From Actinomycetota bacterium (lineage in GTDB: Bacteria; Actinomycetota; Actinomycetes; S36-B12; UBA5976), in NCBI GenBank assembly GCA_016870575.1, contig VGBH01000007.1:1-51063 (forward strand): a stretch of 51,063 bases of DNA, in the 5' to 3' direction. Below the pieces are notes generated by a model. It was not told where the DNA came from and searched no databases. It was given only the letters and a program-made list of their open reading frames with translations. Shown in pieces: positions 1 through 8,390 of this stretch (within the stretch, counting starts at the first letter, position 1; each line of letters begins with the position of its first letter). The translations under genes were made by a program, and so were the position numbers.

Positions 1-121
1 TGCGATCAACAAACCCACCAATGGCTCCCCAAACTAAGGGTCCGCTCACGAGAGTGCCAATCACTGACCATACCAAACCCTCCCCTTTTGGAAGAGCCTT
101 AGTTTTAGTCTTTTCAGTCAT
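1..121 (-). CDS. AtpZ/AtpI-like ATP synthase accessory protein (partial)
   Basis: The first 40 codons of a minus-strand gene run off the left edge, starting at the ATG at 121. The peptide begins MTEKTKTKALPKGEG and leads into a hydrophobic segment ending GAIGGFVDR. A short charged N-terminus followed by a glycine-rich membrane helix is typical of the small AtpZ-type proteins encoded ahead of F0F1 ATP synthase genes, where they are thought to assist c-ring assembly or ion supply. It lies directly downstream of the AtpI-like gene at 173-577, in the actinobacterial order that leads into atpB. The assignment rests on context plus a short hydrophobic profile, so family membership is moderately certain. 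Confidence 0.55.
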   Translation of the reverse strand, partial: MTEKTKTKALPKGEGLVWSVIGTLVSGPLVWGAIGGFVDR

Positions 122-172
122 TGCGGCGGAAGCCTAGCAATGGGCTAAAGGTTAAGCAGGTTGAACAGATAA

Positions 173-577
173 TTAATTGGGCTCCACATACAAAACGCGC
201 GATTTTAAAGAGATTAAAGCCTCAATAGTGAGGTAACCCACAAGGCCAATAAGCATTGAAATCATCAAGGTTGGCCGATGATAGAAGTCGTGACCCCGTA
301 ACCATGCCAATACGGCAATCAAAATCACAATTTTCATCAGCCATGAAATCAATACCACATACCCCAATGCTTGAACGTTCAGTTTTCTAGTTGCTAATGC
401 AAGCAACGAAGTAAGGCCAATAAAGAATAAGGACATACCCATTCCTATACCAGCTCCTGCAATCCCAGGAATCCCTTCAACTAGAAATCCAATTAGCATC
501 GCAATTGGCGTAGCGGTAAAACTCAAAAACAGACCCGCAAACACCATCCGTCTTAAAGCTATATCTGCAGTGTTCAC
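173..577 (-). CDS. AtpI-like ATP synthase protein I
   Basis: This 134-residue protein is almost entirely hydrophobic, with about four membrane segments (roughly residues 12-35, 43-62, 70-92 and 102-125). Its size and topology match the actinobacterial protein encoded between the WecA-like transferase and atpB (Rv1303 position in Mycobacterium), a loose AtpI family thought to act in assembly or ion supply of the F0 sector. The start is a GTG whose last two bases overlap the stop of the WecA gene (GTGA), preceded by GTAGGAGA as ribosome binding site, so the two are probably translationally coupled. Assignment is mostly positional, because AtpI proteins diverge quickly. Confidence 0.6.
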   Translation of the reverse strand: MNTADIALRRMVFAGLFLSFTATPIAMLIGFLVEGIPGIAGAGIGMGMSLFFIGLTSLLALATRKLNVQALGYVVLISWLMKIVILIAVLAWLRGHDFYHRPTLMISMLIGLVGYLTIEALISLKSRVLYVEPN

Positions 578-1683
578 CTTAAATCTCCTACGGGTGTAAA
601 TTTTTTAGACCTTGGCCGACGAGCTAAAAATCCAATCAAAAGACCAAGGCCAATTAAGAAACTAAGAATAGATAACCAAATTGGAATAAAAGCAACTGAT
701 ACAGCTGGTAGTGCAAAAACTGCAGCTGTTGCATACATCAGCATTGCAGCGCCACCTTGGGAATGACCTCGCTCCAGTAGTAAGTGGTGCAAGTGTTTTT
801 TATCCGGTGTAAAGGGATTTTTTCCTGCCTTTGTTCGTCTAAAAATCGCCAACAATAAATCTGCTAACGGAATAACAATTACAAAAACTGGCAACAGTAC
901 TGGGAGCAGTGCGGGTAATGCAGCAGTTGAATCAATCGCAGCTGGATCTAATTGGCCAATCAAAATAATACTAATTGCTGCCAAAATCAATCCAAGCATC
1001 ATTGAACCAGTATCACCCATAAAGATGCGTGCCGGATAAAAATTATGCGGCAAAAAGCCAATTACTGCACCAACAACTAGGGCCGAAAGTAATGTAGGCA
1101 GTGTTGCTCGCAAATATCCTTCAACCACACTTAAGGTGTATGCGTAAAGGAAAAAAGAAAAAGCAGCAATACCAACAACTCCTGCGGCTAAACCATCAAG
1201 ACCATCAACAAAGTTAACTGCATTTACCGTTACTAATACCAGCAAGACTGTGATGAATACACCAACCGTTGGATCAAGCACAATGATGCTTCCAAGCGGT
1301 ATCCAGGAAATGACCACACCATTTAATGCCATTACTCCTGCTGCAAAAACTTGAACAGTTAATTTAATTGGTGCATCAAGCGGCCACTTATCATCAATTA
1401 AACCCAACACCACCAAAATCGCTGCAGCGCTAAGCACACCAAGAGCGCTGCGATTTGCATCAAACACTGAACTCATTAATGGAAGTTTCGTAGCTAGCAA
1501 AATTCCAACCGCAACTCCAAAAAACATAGCAAGACCGCCCCAGCGTGGCGTTGGCCTGTCGTGCACATCCCGATCACGAACCTCCGCAAGTGCATTTGCT
1601 TTGATTGCAGCAGCTCTTGCGATTGGTGTTGCTAGCAGCGTTACAAACGCTGCGGCAAACATACAGATTAAATACTCACGCAC
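574..1683 (-). CDS. wecA: WecA/TagO-type undecaprenyl-phosphate GlcNAc-1-phosphate transferase
   Basis: This polytopic membrane enzyme of the MraY/WecA family moves a sugar-1-phosphate from a UDP-sugar to undecaprenyl phosphate, the first lipid-linked step of a cell-wall polymer. Visible hallmarks (369-residue numbering) are the DDKW motif near 97, NAVNFVDGLDG at 154-164, MGDTGSM near 222 and the HLHH histidine motif near 297. I chose the GTG at 1683 (MREYLICMF...) because it overlaps the glyA stop by a few bases and matches the usual start of actinobacterial homologues; an upstream start at 1707 is also open. In Mycobacterium the equivalent gene is rfe, feeding arabinogalactan linker synthesis. 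The exact sugar cannot be read from sequence. Confidence 0.85.
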   Translation of the reverse strand: MREYLICMFAAAFVTLLATPIARAAAIKANALAEVRDRDVHDRPTPRWGGLAMFFGVAVGILLATKLPLMSSVFDANRSALGVLSAAAILVVLGLIDDKWPLDAPIKLTVQVFAAGVMALNGVVISWIPLGSIIVLDPTVGVFITVLLVLVTVNAVNFVDGLDGLAAGVVGIAAFSFFLYAYTLSVVEGYLRATLPTLLSALVVGAVIGFLPHNFYPARIFMGDTGSMMLGLILAAISIILIGQLDPAAIDSTAALPALLPVLLPVFVIVIPLADLLLAIFRRTKAGKNPFTPDKKHLHHLLLERGHSQGGAAMLMYATAAVFALPAVSVAFIPIWLSILSFLIGLGLLIGFLARRPRSKKFTPVGDLR

Positions 1684-2944
1684 GCGGATATGCCGGGTAC
1701 TGTGCAACTAAAGCATTTACTTCAGCGGCAATTTGAGTAAACTTCGAGTCTTCAGTTTCTTTAATGGTTCGTAAGATTAGTGAAGCAACTTCTGTCATCT
1801 GAGATTCCCGCATACCCTGGGTAGTTATAGATGGTGTTCCAACCCGCACACCAGATGAAACCATCGGTGGCTGTGGATCGTATGGAATTGAATTCTTGTT
1901 TAGTGTGATTTTCGCTAAATCGCACCGACGCTCTGCTTCTTTTCCAGTAACCCCAATACCTTGCAAATCTAACAAAATTAAATGTGTATCAGTGCCACCG
2001 CTAACCGGACGCAGCCCTTGCTTGTCCAACTCACTTGCCAAAGCTTGTGCATTTTTAATTACTTGGCTTGCATAATCCTGATACGCAGTAGTTGTGCACT
2101 CTTTTAACACAACCGCTTTTGCTGCAACTGCATTCATTAAAGGTCCGCCCTGCATCTTTGGAAAAACTGCTTTGTCAATTTCTTTAGCATGCTCAGCACG
2201 ACTTAAAATCATTCCACCTCGGGGACCACGCAACACTTTATGCGTGGTAAAGCAAACAACATCTGCATATGGCACTGGACTTGGAATTGCTTTACCTGCA
2301 ACTAATCCAATGAAATGCGCAGCATCAACCATCAAAATTGCATTTATCTCATCGGATATTTGTCTAAAGGCGGCAAAGTCAACCAATCTTGGATAAGCGG
2401 TTGCGCCAGCAATAATCATTCTAGGTCTATGTTCAAGTGCGAGGGATCTAACTTCGTCGTAATCAATGTATTCACTATCTCGTTTAACCGTGTAATGAAT
2501 TGGCTCAAACCATTGTCCAGAAAAATTCACTGGCGAACCATGGGTTAAGTGCCCGCCCTGAGCTAAAGAAAGTGCTAAAACTTTGTCACCAGGTTTAGTG
2601 AACGCGGCATATGCTGCCAAATTCGCACTTGCGCCTGAATGTGGTTGCACATTTGCATGCTCTGCACCAAACAAATGTTTAGCTCTCGAAATCGCAAGTT
2701 CTTCAGCGCGATCTACAACTTCACATCCGCCGTAATATCTCCTACCTGGATAACCCTCTGCATATTTATTGCTCAGCACCGATCCAAATGCCGCTAAGAC
2801 TGCAGGGCTCGTTAAATTTTCCGAAGCAATTAATTGCAGTCCCGTTCGCTGTCTGTCTAGTTCATCCAGTAGCACTTTTGCAATCTCTGGATCTTGCTGC
2901 TCTAGCGCTTGAAAGTCTGGTCCCCAGAAAGTTGAATCGGCCAT
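1676..2944 (-). CDS. glyA: Serine hydroxymethyltransferase
   Basis: Cytosolic PLP enzyme that interconverts serine plus tetrahydrofolate with glycine plus 5,10-methylene-tetrahydrofolate, supplying one-carbon units. At 422 residues it has the usual bacterial length. Visible features are LQLIASENLTS near 37, the substrate loop NKYAEGYPGRRYYGG near 59-73, the PLP-binding MVDAAHFIGL near 205-214, and the PLP lysine K236 in CFTTHKVLRGPRGG. The ATG at 2944 is preceded by AAGGAG at good spacing. The gene heads a minus-strand unit with the WecA-like gene (overlapping stop) and AtpI, and it diverges from the binding-protein gene at 3175. No glycine riboswitch was seen in the short leader. Confidence 0.97.
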   Translation of the reverse strand: MADSTFWGPDFQALEQQDPEIAKVLLDELDRQRTGLQLIASENLTSPAVLAAFGSVLSNKYAEGYPGRRYYGGCEVVDRAEELAISRAKHLFGAEHANVQPHSGASANLAAYAAFTKPGDKVLALSLAQGGHLTHGSPVNFSGQWFEPIHYTVKRDSEYIDYDEVRSLALEHRPRMIIAGATAYPRLVDFAAFRQISDEINAILMVDAAHFIGLVAGKAIPSPVPYADVVCFTTHKVLRGPRGGMILSRAEHAKEIDKAVFPKMQGGPLMNAVAAKAVVLKECTTTAYQDYASQVIKNAQALASELDKQGLRPVSGGTDTHLILLDLQGIGVTGKEAERRCDLAKITLNKNSIPYDPQPPMVSSGVRVGTPSITTQGMRESQMTEVASLILRTIKETEDSKFTQIAAEVNALVAQYPAYPRA

Positions 2945-3174
2945 CTCTTGCTCCTTGAGGCTTGGGCTACTGCTAAGGGGTCAGTCTAGATAACCAAGCA
3001 CAATAGGTGTTGAATCTAGAAAAAAGTGGTTCAAGGTTTCAGTTAGGTCACAAAATCACGGAAAACCCATATTTTGATAGGGGGCAATTTGGTGGAATTG
3101 TCTGGAGCCGCGAGAATACAGCTTCACTCCTCAGGATTCCCCTTGGGAGTTTGTTAACAATAAGGAGACGGTTA

Positions 3175-4422
3175 ATGACCCGCTCAAAGCTGTTCCGTTC
3201 AGCTGCAGTCATTGGTGCTTCTCTGTTGGTTCTTGCCGCTTGCTCGAGCAGCGACGATAGCGCAACAGATGCAGATGTAAGTGCTGCACTGAAAATCGGA
3301 TCGCTACTACCAGAAACTGGTAGCTTGGCGTTCCTTGGCCCACCAGAGTTTGCTGGCGTGGACCTAGCCATTCAAGAAATCAATGATGGCGGTGGCGTAC
3401 TTGGTCAGCCAGTTGAGCACCTACGTGGTGACTCTGGTGATACCAGTACTGACATTGCTCAAACTACAGTCGATGCTCACCTAGCCGCTGGCGTTAGCGC
3501 CATCGTTGGAGCTGCATCATCAGGTGTTTCATTCACAGTTATCGACAAGATCACTGGTGCTGGCGTTGTTCACTTCTCACCAGCAAATACCTCACCTGAT
3601 TTCACAAACTATGCTGACAACGGTCTTTACTTCCGAACCGCACCTTCAGATACATTCCAGGGTGCAGTACTTGGACAGTTAATGGCCAATGAAGGTGCAA
3701 CCAATGCAGTAATCCTTAACTTGGATGATGCATATGGAAATGGTTTAGCAAAGTATGCAGCTAATGCATTTACTGGCACTTCAACCATCATCACCTACAA
3801 CCCACAGGCTAGCGAATTCGCAGCCGAGGTTGGACAGGCAAAAGCTGCAAATCCAGATGCAATTGCACTAATTGGTTTCGCTGAAACCACTGCAATCATT
3901 CAGGAAATGATCAAGCAAGGTGTTGGACCAGATGCAGTCAAGCTGTATCTTGTAGACGGTAACCTTTCTGGAACTGCATTCGCAGAACTACCAACAGGAG
4001 TTATGACTGGCGTTAAGGGAACTCTTCCTGGTGCATTCCCACCAGCTGATTTCCAAGAGCGCTTGAAAAGTATTGATCCTTCTCTAACTGACTTCTCATA
4101 CGCTGCAGAGTCATATGACGCTGTTATGTTGATTGCACTAGCTGCTGAAGCTGGTGGCGCAACTGATGGCATTACAATCTCACAGAACCTTGAAGCAGTT
4201 TCAAAGGGTGGAACAAAGTGCTCAACTTGGGCAGATTGCAAAGCTCTACTTGATGAAGGCGCAGATATCGACTTTGACGGAGTTTCCGGTCCAGTTGAGT
4301 TCGACGCTAACGGTGAAGTAACTGTTGCAACTATGGGCGTATACGAATATGTCGCTAATGACAAGTACGAAGCTCGTCCAGATGAGTTCGTAGTTGGTGC
4401 AGTACCTGCTCCACTACCATAA
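3175..4422 (+). CDS. Branched-chain amino acid ABC transporter substrate-binding lipoprotein
   Basis: This 415-residue extracellular receptor belongs to the LivJ/LivK (periplasmic-binding type I) family. The N-terminus is a lipoprotein signal: MTRSK, a hydrophobic stretch, then the lipobox LVLAAC with the lipidated cysteine at residue 23 and a Ser/Asp-rich tether. The mature part has the family signature IGSLLPETGSLAFLGPPEFAGVDLAIQEIN and a two-lobe fold pattern. The ATG at 3175 has TAAGGAG upstream; the frame is open back to 3007, but that extension would bury the signal peptide. A hairpin (ACTCC at 3126 with GGAGT at 3146) lies in the leader. The matching ATPases and permeases (4482-8350) face it on the opposite strand, so receptor and membrane complex are separate units. 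Ligand class is inferred from family. Confidence 0.9.
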   Translation: MTRSKLFRSAAVIGASLLVLAACSSSDDSATDADVSAALKIGSLLPETGSLAFLGPPEFAGVDLAIQEINDGGGVLGQPVEHLRGDSGDTSTDIAQTTVDAHLAAGVSAIVGAASSGVSFTVIDKITGAGVVHFSPANTSPDFTNYADNGLYFRTAPSDTFQGAVLGQLMANEGATNAVILNLDDAYGNGLAKYAANAFTGTSTIITYNPQASEFAAEVGQAKAANPDAIALIGFAETTAIIQEMIKQGVGPDAVKLYLVDGNLSGTAFAELPTGVMTGVKGTLPGAFPPADFQERLKSIDPSLTDFSYAAESYDAVMLIALAAEAGGATDGITISQNLEAVSKGGTKCSTWADCKALLDEGADIDFDGVSGPVEFDANGEVTVATMGVYEYVANDKYEARPDEFVVGAVPAPLP

Positions 4423-4435
4423 CTAACGGATAACG

Positions 4436-4467
4436 AAAGAGCCCGGCTCCTTGGAGCCGGGCTCTTT
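4436..4467. terminator. Bidirectional intrinsic terminator between liv receptor and livF
   Basis: A perfect 15-bp inverted repeat (left arm 4436-4450, right arm 4453-4467; arms begin AAAGAGCCCGG and end CCGGGCTCTTT) closes a very short loop and carries A-tracts and T-tracts at its two ends. It can therefore terminate both the plus-strand receptor gene ending at 4422 and the minus-strand ATPase gene ending at 4482, which converge here. Confidence 0.92.
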
Positions 4468-4481
4468 TCTATGCTTATGAA

Positions 4482-5234
4482 TTATTTTGCTTTTGCCAAA
4501 GTTCCCAAATAAAGCTCAATAACTTTTGGATCATTAGCTAATGACTTACCCGTTCCGGTATATGCGTTCTTTCCTTGATCTAATACATAACCACGATCAA
4601 CAATTTGTAAACATCTGCGAGCATTCTGTTCAACCATCACAACAGTTACACCTGCTCGATTAATCTCACGAACGCGCACAAAAACTTCATCCTGTAAAGC
4701 AGGAGACAATCCAGCACTGGGTTCATCTAACAATAGCACTTTTGGATCCATCATTAGCGCACGTGACATCGCAACCATTTGGCGCTCGCCTCCCGATAGG
4801 GAGCCTGCACGCTGCTTTCTTCGGTCTTTCAGTGTTGGAAACAGTGTAGTTACAAAGTCAAATCGCTCATTGAATCTCTCTGGGATTTGAATTGCACCCA
4901 TCTGCAAATTCTCTTCAATTGTTAGAGATGGAAACACATTATTGTTTTGTGGCACAAAACCAATTCCCTGACGAACTAGTTGATCAGCACGCAAACCGGT
5001 AATTTCTTCACTATTTAAATGAACTGTACCGCTGTAAACTTTAACCAATCCAAACATTGCTTTCAGTAAAGTTGATTTGCCAGCACCATTTGGGCCAATA
5101 ATTCCAACCAGCTCACCTTTGTTAGCATATAAATCACAACCATTAAGAATGTTAACTCCTGGCAAGTAGCCAGCTACCAAATTATCAGCGCGCAATAGTG
5201 CATCTGTGCCTGAAGCGGAATGATCAGTACTCAT
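4482..5234 (-). CDS. livF: Branched-chain amino acid ABC transporter ATP-binding protein LivF
   Basis: Cytoplasmic ATPase subunit of the LivFGHM importer. In its 250 residues, Walker A GPNGAGKST lies at 47-55, the Q-loop near FVPQNNNVFP (93-102), the signature LSGGERQ at 146-152 and Walker B VLLLDEPSAGLSP at 166-178. The short length and absence of a LivG-type insert identify the LivF branch. It starts two bases after the livG stop and is the last gene of the livH-livM-livG-livF unit, ending just before the shared terminator at 4436-4467. Confidence 0.93.
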   Translation of the reverse strand: MSTDHSASGTDALLRADNLVAGYLPGVNILNGCDLYANKGELVGIIGPNGAGKSTLLKAMFGLVKVYSGTVHLNSEEITGLRADQLVRQGIGFVPQNNNVFPSLTIEENLQMGAIQIPERFNERFDFVTTLFPTLKDRRKQRAGSLSGGERQMVAMSRALMMDPKVLLLDEPSAGLSPALQDEVFVRVREINRAGVTVVMVEQNARRCLQIVDRGYVLDQGKNAYTGTGKSLANDPKVIELYLGTLAKAK

Positions 5235-5236
5235 AC

Positions 5237-6106
5237 CTATTCCTGTTCATCCAGTGGTTGGTCATGATGTGCACCAAGATACGCATCAATAACGGCAGGG
5301 TTACTCATTACTGAATCGGGAGGACCTTCTGCAACAACTTTTCCTTGCGCCATCACAATAACCCAGTCACTAATATCTCGCACCATATCCATATCGTGCT
5401 CAACAAACAAAACAGTCATTCCTTGCTCACGCAAATCCTTGATGTGTCCCAATAGCGATTGCGTAAGTGCTGGATTTACTCCAGCCATTGGTTCATCGAG
5501 CATCACTAATTCGGGGTCAACCATTAATGCGCGCGCCATTTCTAACAATTTACGTTGACCACCAGAGAGTGCTGCTGCAAAATCATCAGCTTTGCTGTCT
5601 AATTTAAATCTTGTGAGTAGTTCTGTTGCTCGTTGGGTAATGCGCTCTTCTTGAGATCGCCACGAAAATGGGAGTAATGCCCTGAGAATGCCTTCGCCAA
5701 CCTGATTTTTAGCACCTAAGCGCATATTGTCCATTACCGATAATCTAAAGAGTGCCTTTGTTAGTTGAAAGGTGCGAACCATTCCTAATCGCGCAACTTT
5801 ATGTGGGGCAATTCCCGCTAAAGCTTTACCATTGAACGTCCAGTTTCCAGAATTCGGCTTATCAAAGCCAGTTAACAAATTAAAAAAAGTAGTTTTACCA
5901 GCACCATTTGGGCCGATAAGTGCGGTAATTGTTCCACGTTGAATCTCCACATGTTCAACATCAACCGCAGTCAAACCACCAAATCTGCGCACGACATTAT
6001 CAGCAATGATTATTGGGTCGGGTTTCTTTATGCCAGGAATTGATGGCACACTGGCCAATGCTGCTAAAGCAGCGTCTCGCTTAGGTGTTGACTTAAGCTC
6101 TTGCAT
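5237..6106 (-). CDS. livG: Branched-chain amino acid ABC transporter ATP-binding protein LivG
   Basis: Second ATPase of the importer, 289 residues from the preferred ATG at 6106, which has AAAGGAG about eight bases upstream and overlaps the livM stop by 14 bp. An in-frame start at 6133 would add nine residues and a larger overlap. Walker A GPNGAGKT is near residue 65, followed by NLLTGFDKPNSG, the LivG-type insert with MVRTFQLTKALF, signature LSGGQRK and Walker B LVMLDEPMAGVNPAL. The N-terminus has about 30 extra residues (TPKRDAALAALASVPSIPG) ahead of the ATPase fold, longer than the usual LivG and of unknown role. Confidence 0.92.
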   Translation of the reverse strand: MQELKSTPKRDAALAALASVPSIPGIKKPDPIIIADNVVRRFGGLTAVDVEHVEIQRGTITALIGPNGAGKTTFFNLLTGFDKPNSGNWTFNGKALAGIAPHKVARLGMVRTFQLTKALFRLSVMDNMRLGAKNQVGEGILRALLPFSWRSQEERITQRATELLTRFKLDSKADDFAAALSGGQRKLLEMARALMVDPELVMLDEPMAGVNPALTQSLLGHIKDLREQGMTVLFVEHDMDMVRDISDWVIVMAQGKVVAEGPPDSVMSNPAVIDAYLGAHHDQPLDEQE

Positions 6107-7088
6107 CAAGTGCCAACTCCTTTCGATCACCAAAAATACCCTGTGGCCGATAAATCATGAGTAGCATCAATCCGAGGCCCACTAACATAAAGCGCACTTG
6201 GCCAACTTGATTTGGCGACATTAACCAATTAGGAATCAAATCATTTGCAACTGCCTGTCGCAGCACTTGTTCAACAAAAACAAGTAGGAACCAAAAGATG
6301 ATTGAACCAGCAACTGGACCTAGTACTCGCGCAGCGCCGCCAAGAATTAACACTGCATAAGCAAAGAAAGTTAATGCGGTCGAGTAGTTATCTGGCTGCA
6401 CACTTTGCCTGGAAATTGCATATACAAAGCCGGCAAAAGATCCAACAACACCACCGAGAATTAATGATTGCATTTTGTAGAAATAAACGTTCTTACCAAG
6501 AGAGCGAACTGCTTCTTCATCTTCACGTATGGCTTTAATTACTCGACCCCAAGGTGAGCGCATCATTAGATAGGTAAGAAAAACAAAAATGACTACTAAT
6601 GCCCAACCAACAATTACCACCCACAAATCGTTAGGTGTATATCGCAGAAAAGCTAGTTCTAAGCCATTAGGAAAAGGATTTAGCGCAAAGAAATCAGCAC
6701 CAAACTTTCCGGTGATTCCATCCGAGCCGCCAAAGTATTCTCGCAAACTTACCGATCTGGCGACTTGCCGGATAATTTCTGCTGTAGCAATAGTTACGAT
6801 TGCCAAATAATCTGCGCGCAGCCGTAAAGTCGGAATACCCAGCAATAGCGCAAGCAAAATAGATGCACCAACGCCAGCTAAAAATGCTAACCAAATTGAA
6901 ACTTCAAAGTTAACCACTAATACAGCAACGGTATATGCACCAACTGCAAGAAAACCTGCTTGGCCAAAGTTAAGCAATCCGGTATAGCCAAAGTGCATAT
7001 TCAGGCCAATTGCTGCTAGTGCAAAGATTATCGCATTTACGCCAATGCCAGCGCTTATTGCTTGCTGCAGAATAAATACCCAATCCAT
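6093..7088 (-). CDS. livM: Branched-chain amino acid ABC transporter permease LivM
   Basis: Inner-membrane permease of 331 residues with about eight or nine membrane helices. The LivM hallmark GLNMHFGYTGLLNFGQAGFLAVGAY is near residues 28-52, and the cytoplasmic coupling loop SPWGRVIKAIREDEEAVRSLGKNV is near 178-201. It pairs with LivH to form the translocation channel. It follows livH by two bases and overlaps livG, consistent with one transcript. Nothing is missing compared with the family. Confidence 0.93.
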   Translation of the reverse strand: MDWVFILQQAISAGIGVNAIIFALAAIGLNMHFGYTGLLNFGQAGFLAVGAYTVAVLVVNFEVSIWLAFLAGVGASILLALLLGIPTLRLRADYLAIVTIATAEIIRQVARSVSLREYFGGSDGITGKFGADFFALNPFPNGLELAFLRYTPNDLWVVIVGWALVVIFVFLTYLMMRSPWGRVIKAIREDEEAVRSLGKNVYFYKMQSLILGGVVGSFAGFVYAISRQSVQPDNYSTALTFFAYAVLILGGAARVLGPVAGSIIFWFLLVFVEQVLRQAVANDLIPNWLMSPNQVGQVRFMLVGLGLMLLMIYRPQGIFGDRKELALDARA

Positions 7089-7090
7089 AT

Positions 7091-8350
7091 TTATCCTATC
7101 CGCTCTTTTCGACCCATAATTCCTTGTGGTCTAACTAGTAAAATCACAATCAAAACAAACAATGCACCAACATATTTAAGTTCCGTTGGAATGATCAATG
7201 TAGACAATTGGATAAATAACCCAACAATCAAACTACCAACAATTGCACCATATGCAGTTCCTGATCCGCCCAAAGTAACAGCCGCAAAGATAAGTAGCAA
7301 TACATCACTACCCATAATCCACTGCACACCTTGATTCAACCCCATCATGATGCCGCCGTAACCTGCTAAGAAAGCACCCATAATCCAGACAACACGAATA
7401 ACTTTTTCTACATCAATTCCACTCGCAGCTGCGAGAGCAGGGTTATCTGCAACTGCTCGAGATGCCTTGCCTAATTGAGACTTTAGCAACCAAGCTATTG
7501 TTAAAGCAATTAAAAAGATACCAATAATCATTCCAATGGTGGCTTTCGGCGTAATGCTGAGAGGTCCAATTTGCCAACCAGGCTGCCCGGCGTATTGCAA
7601 AAATTGTTCTTTGTTGCCATCGAAAATATATAAAAATACATATCGAGCTAACAATCCCAAGCCAATTGATACTACTAACATTGCAATTAGTCCAGTGCCG
7701 CGTCTACGCAGCGGCTTCCACAAATACCGGTCTTGAATAAACCCACCAAGAACCATCGCAACAATTAATGCAAGTAATGCTGATGGAATAACATGTAAAC
7801 CCATTTTGTTAAAGAAATAAGTTGTAAGACCGCCAAGTGTCAGAAGTTCGCCGTGCGCAAAATTGGTAAGACCAGTGGTGCCAAATATCAGACTTAGTCC
7901 AACGGCAGCTAAACCAATTGTGATACCTAGTATCAATCCGTCAATAGTGAGTTGTAACGCCCGATCCAAGGTTGAAGCACGCTCAGGGCCAGGACCAGTT
8001 AAGTACTTAATTGGTGGAGGTAGATTGTTCAAACTAAACACCACCACCGAGCGCGTTATTTTGTCTGGCTCAGTTAATCCAACACCACTTGGCAGAGTAT
8101 CTGGATTTATTGATACAAAATACTGGCCAGGTTCAGAAATTTCAAAAGACCAATTACCAGCTGCATCAGATTGTGTTGTTTGGTTGTAATCGTTTGGTCC
8201 AGTCATATTGAACTCAACATCAGCAATAGCTGCACCAGTTTCGTCAACCATATTGCCACCAATGGTTATCGTTTCAGCAGCAGCGGGAGCGGCAAACCAG
8301 CCAATCGAGGCGAGGGTTAGGGCAATAAGCGCTAACAGCCCTCTTCGCAT
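7091..8350 (-). CDS. livH: LivH permease with an exported N-terminal carboxypeptidase-regulatory-like domain
   Basis: The C-terminal ~290 residues are a standard LivH permease, starting near ALQLTIDGLILGITIGLAAVG and GTTGLTNFAHGELLTLGG. Ahead of it is an extra ~125-residue segment: a signal-peptide-like start (RRGLLALIA to APAAAE, residues 1-26), then a beta-rich module (about 27-108) with GGNMVDETGAAIADVEFNMTG, SDAAGNWSFEIS and GQYFVSINPDTLP. That pattern fits a transthyretin-like/carboxypeptidase-regulatory (CarboxypepD_reg/SpaA-like) fold. A proline-rich linker joins it to the permease, so the module should sit outside the cell beside the channel. The ATG at 8350 is preceded by GAGGGG; an ATG four codons upstream (8362) is possible. 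It is the first gene of the livHMGF unit. Confidence 0.88.
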   Translation of the reverse strand: MRRGLLALIALTLASIGWFAAPAAAETITIGGNMVDETGAAIADVEFNMTGPNDYNQTTQSDAAGNWSFEISEPGQYFVSINPDTLPSGVGLTEPDKITRSVVVFSLNNLPPPIKYLTGPGPERASTLDRALQLTIDGLILGITIGLAAVGLSLIFGTTGLTNFAHGELLTLGGLTTYFFNKMGLHVIPSALLALIVAMVLGGFIQDRYLWKPLRRRGTGLIAMLVVSIGLGLLARYVFLYIFDGNKEQFLQYAGQPGWQIGPLSITPKATIGMIIGIFLIALTIAWLLKSQLGKASRAVADNPALAAASGIDVEKVIRVVWIMGAFLAGYGGIMMGLNQGVQWIMGSDVLLLIFAAVTLGGSGTAYGAIVGSLIVGLFIQLSTLIIPTELKYVGALFVLIVILLVRPQGIMGRKERIG

Positions 8351-8390
8351 TTTTCCCCTCATTCACACATTTAGTGGGCAGAGCCTAGTC

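Noticed and set aside
3007-3174. In-frame extension of the liv receptor upstream of 3175
   Set aside because: It would bury the lipoprotein signal peptide 56 residues inside the protein, while the ATG at 3175 has a good ribosome binding site.
2945-3174. Glycine riboswitch or amino acid attenuator between glyA and the liv receptor
   Set aside because: No tandem glycine aptamer core and no leader peptide with repeated codons was seen; only a short hairpin before the receptor start.
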